IMG/VR virus record: IMGVR_UViG_3300020186_000032 | Location: 1 to 48,178 of that record | Reading direction: 5' to 3' (one strand) | Length of the DNA stretch: 48,178 nucleotides | Source: a virus | Shown: positions 48,154 to 48,178 of the stretch, one piece after another | Numbering within the stretch: the stretch's first letter is position 1 | Layout of the letters: the number at the start of each line of letters is the position of its first letter | Program-made: the position numbers and the translations under genes | Notes under the pieces: model-generated | Told to the model about the DNA's origin: nothing | Seen by the model: the letters and a program-made list of their open reading frames with translations, nothing else | Database searches by the model: none

Positions 48154-48178
48154 ATATATATATATATATATATATATA
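48154..48178. repeat. (TA)n tract at the right end
   Basis: The last 25 bases alternate A and T without interruption, and the left end starts TATACATATA, so the tract would run through a circular junction. Assemblers stop at such repeats, which suggests that the window is a whole contig broken inside it. The tract may be an unwinding element in the divergent control region. Confidence 0.75.

Noticed and set aside
1-48178. tRNA genes, integrase, lysogeny repressor
   Set aside because: No cloverleaf-like sequence and no integrase or CI-type protein were seen. The excisionase-like HTH protein at 4150 alone does not show lysogeny.

Overview
The window reads as one tailed-phage genome (Caudoviricetes) of about 48 kb, probably complete or nearly so. 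It has two convergent gene arms that meet tail to tail at 19426-19429, a full replication/nucleotide module, a complete head-packaging module, and no chromosomal genes, rRNA, tRNA, integrase or lysogeny repressor that I can recognise. It looks lytic. The SU10-type (DUF5309-like) major capsid protein, the absence of a tape measure or contractile sheath, the beta-propeller tail protein and a giant 'large polyvalent' internal protein suggest a short-tailed (podovirus-like) particle. The host cannot be named from the sequence. Both ends are AT-rich: the right end is a (TA)n tract that would continue into the left end if the molecule were circular.

Left arm, + strand, 267-19429. The first 5.9 kb carries small, mostly unknown early genes: a multi-HTH protein ending in a clamp-binding-like tail, two zinc-ribbon-like proteins, an excisionase-like HTH protein, a QueD-like protein, a HicA-like protein fused to a membrane segment, and small membrane proteins. 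Three promoters here share one architecture: 11-bp-spaced CTCAT-type direct repeats with a -10 hexamer exactly 15 nt after the start of the last repeat. Then come DNA-metabolism genes: RuvC-like nuclease, SNF2-type helicase, MazG-like pyrophosphatase, two small Ala/Trp repeat proteins, Cas4/RecB-like Fe-S nuclease, a tiny membrane protein, Sak4-like ATPase, DUF669-like ssDNA-binding protein and a primase-helicase. A 7-deazaguanine cassette follows (QueD, DUF3310 protein, QueE, FolE, DpdA-like transglycosylase), then a uracil-DNA-glycosylase/DNA polymerase I fusion and a degenerate homing-endonuclease-like protein.

Right arm, - strand, read from 48102 down to 19426. It runs TerS, TerL, portal, an 11.5-kb gene for a 3825-residue large polyvalent protein, scaffold, major capsid and a small capsid-associated protein. 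Next is an island of sugar and radical chemistry: GT-A glycosyltransferase, GT4 glycosyltransferase, methyltransferase, second GT4, holin-like membrane protein, two micro-ORFs and a B12-binding radical SAM protein. Tail genes follow: a small structural protein, an adaptor-like protein, a beta-propeller tail protein, a VSR-like nuclease-fold protein, a membrane-anchored Pro-rich protein and a fibre tip.

How the parts fit: FolE, QueD and QueE make 7-carboxy-7-deazaguanine (CDG) from GTP, and the DpdA-like enzyme would exchange guanine in phage DNA for a deazaguanine base. QueC, which turns CDG into preQ0, is absent. A second, catalytically altered QueD-like protein at 4715-5092 is present, so the final base may be CDG itself or a derivative other than preQ0. 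No endolysin was recognised.
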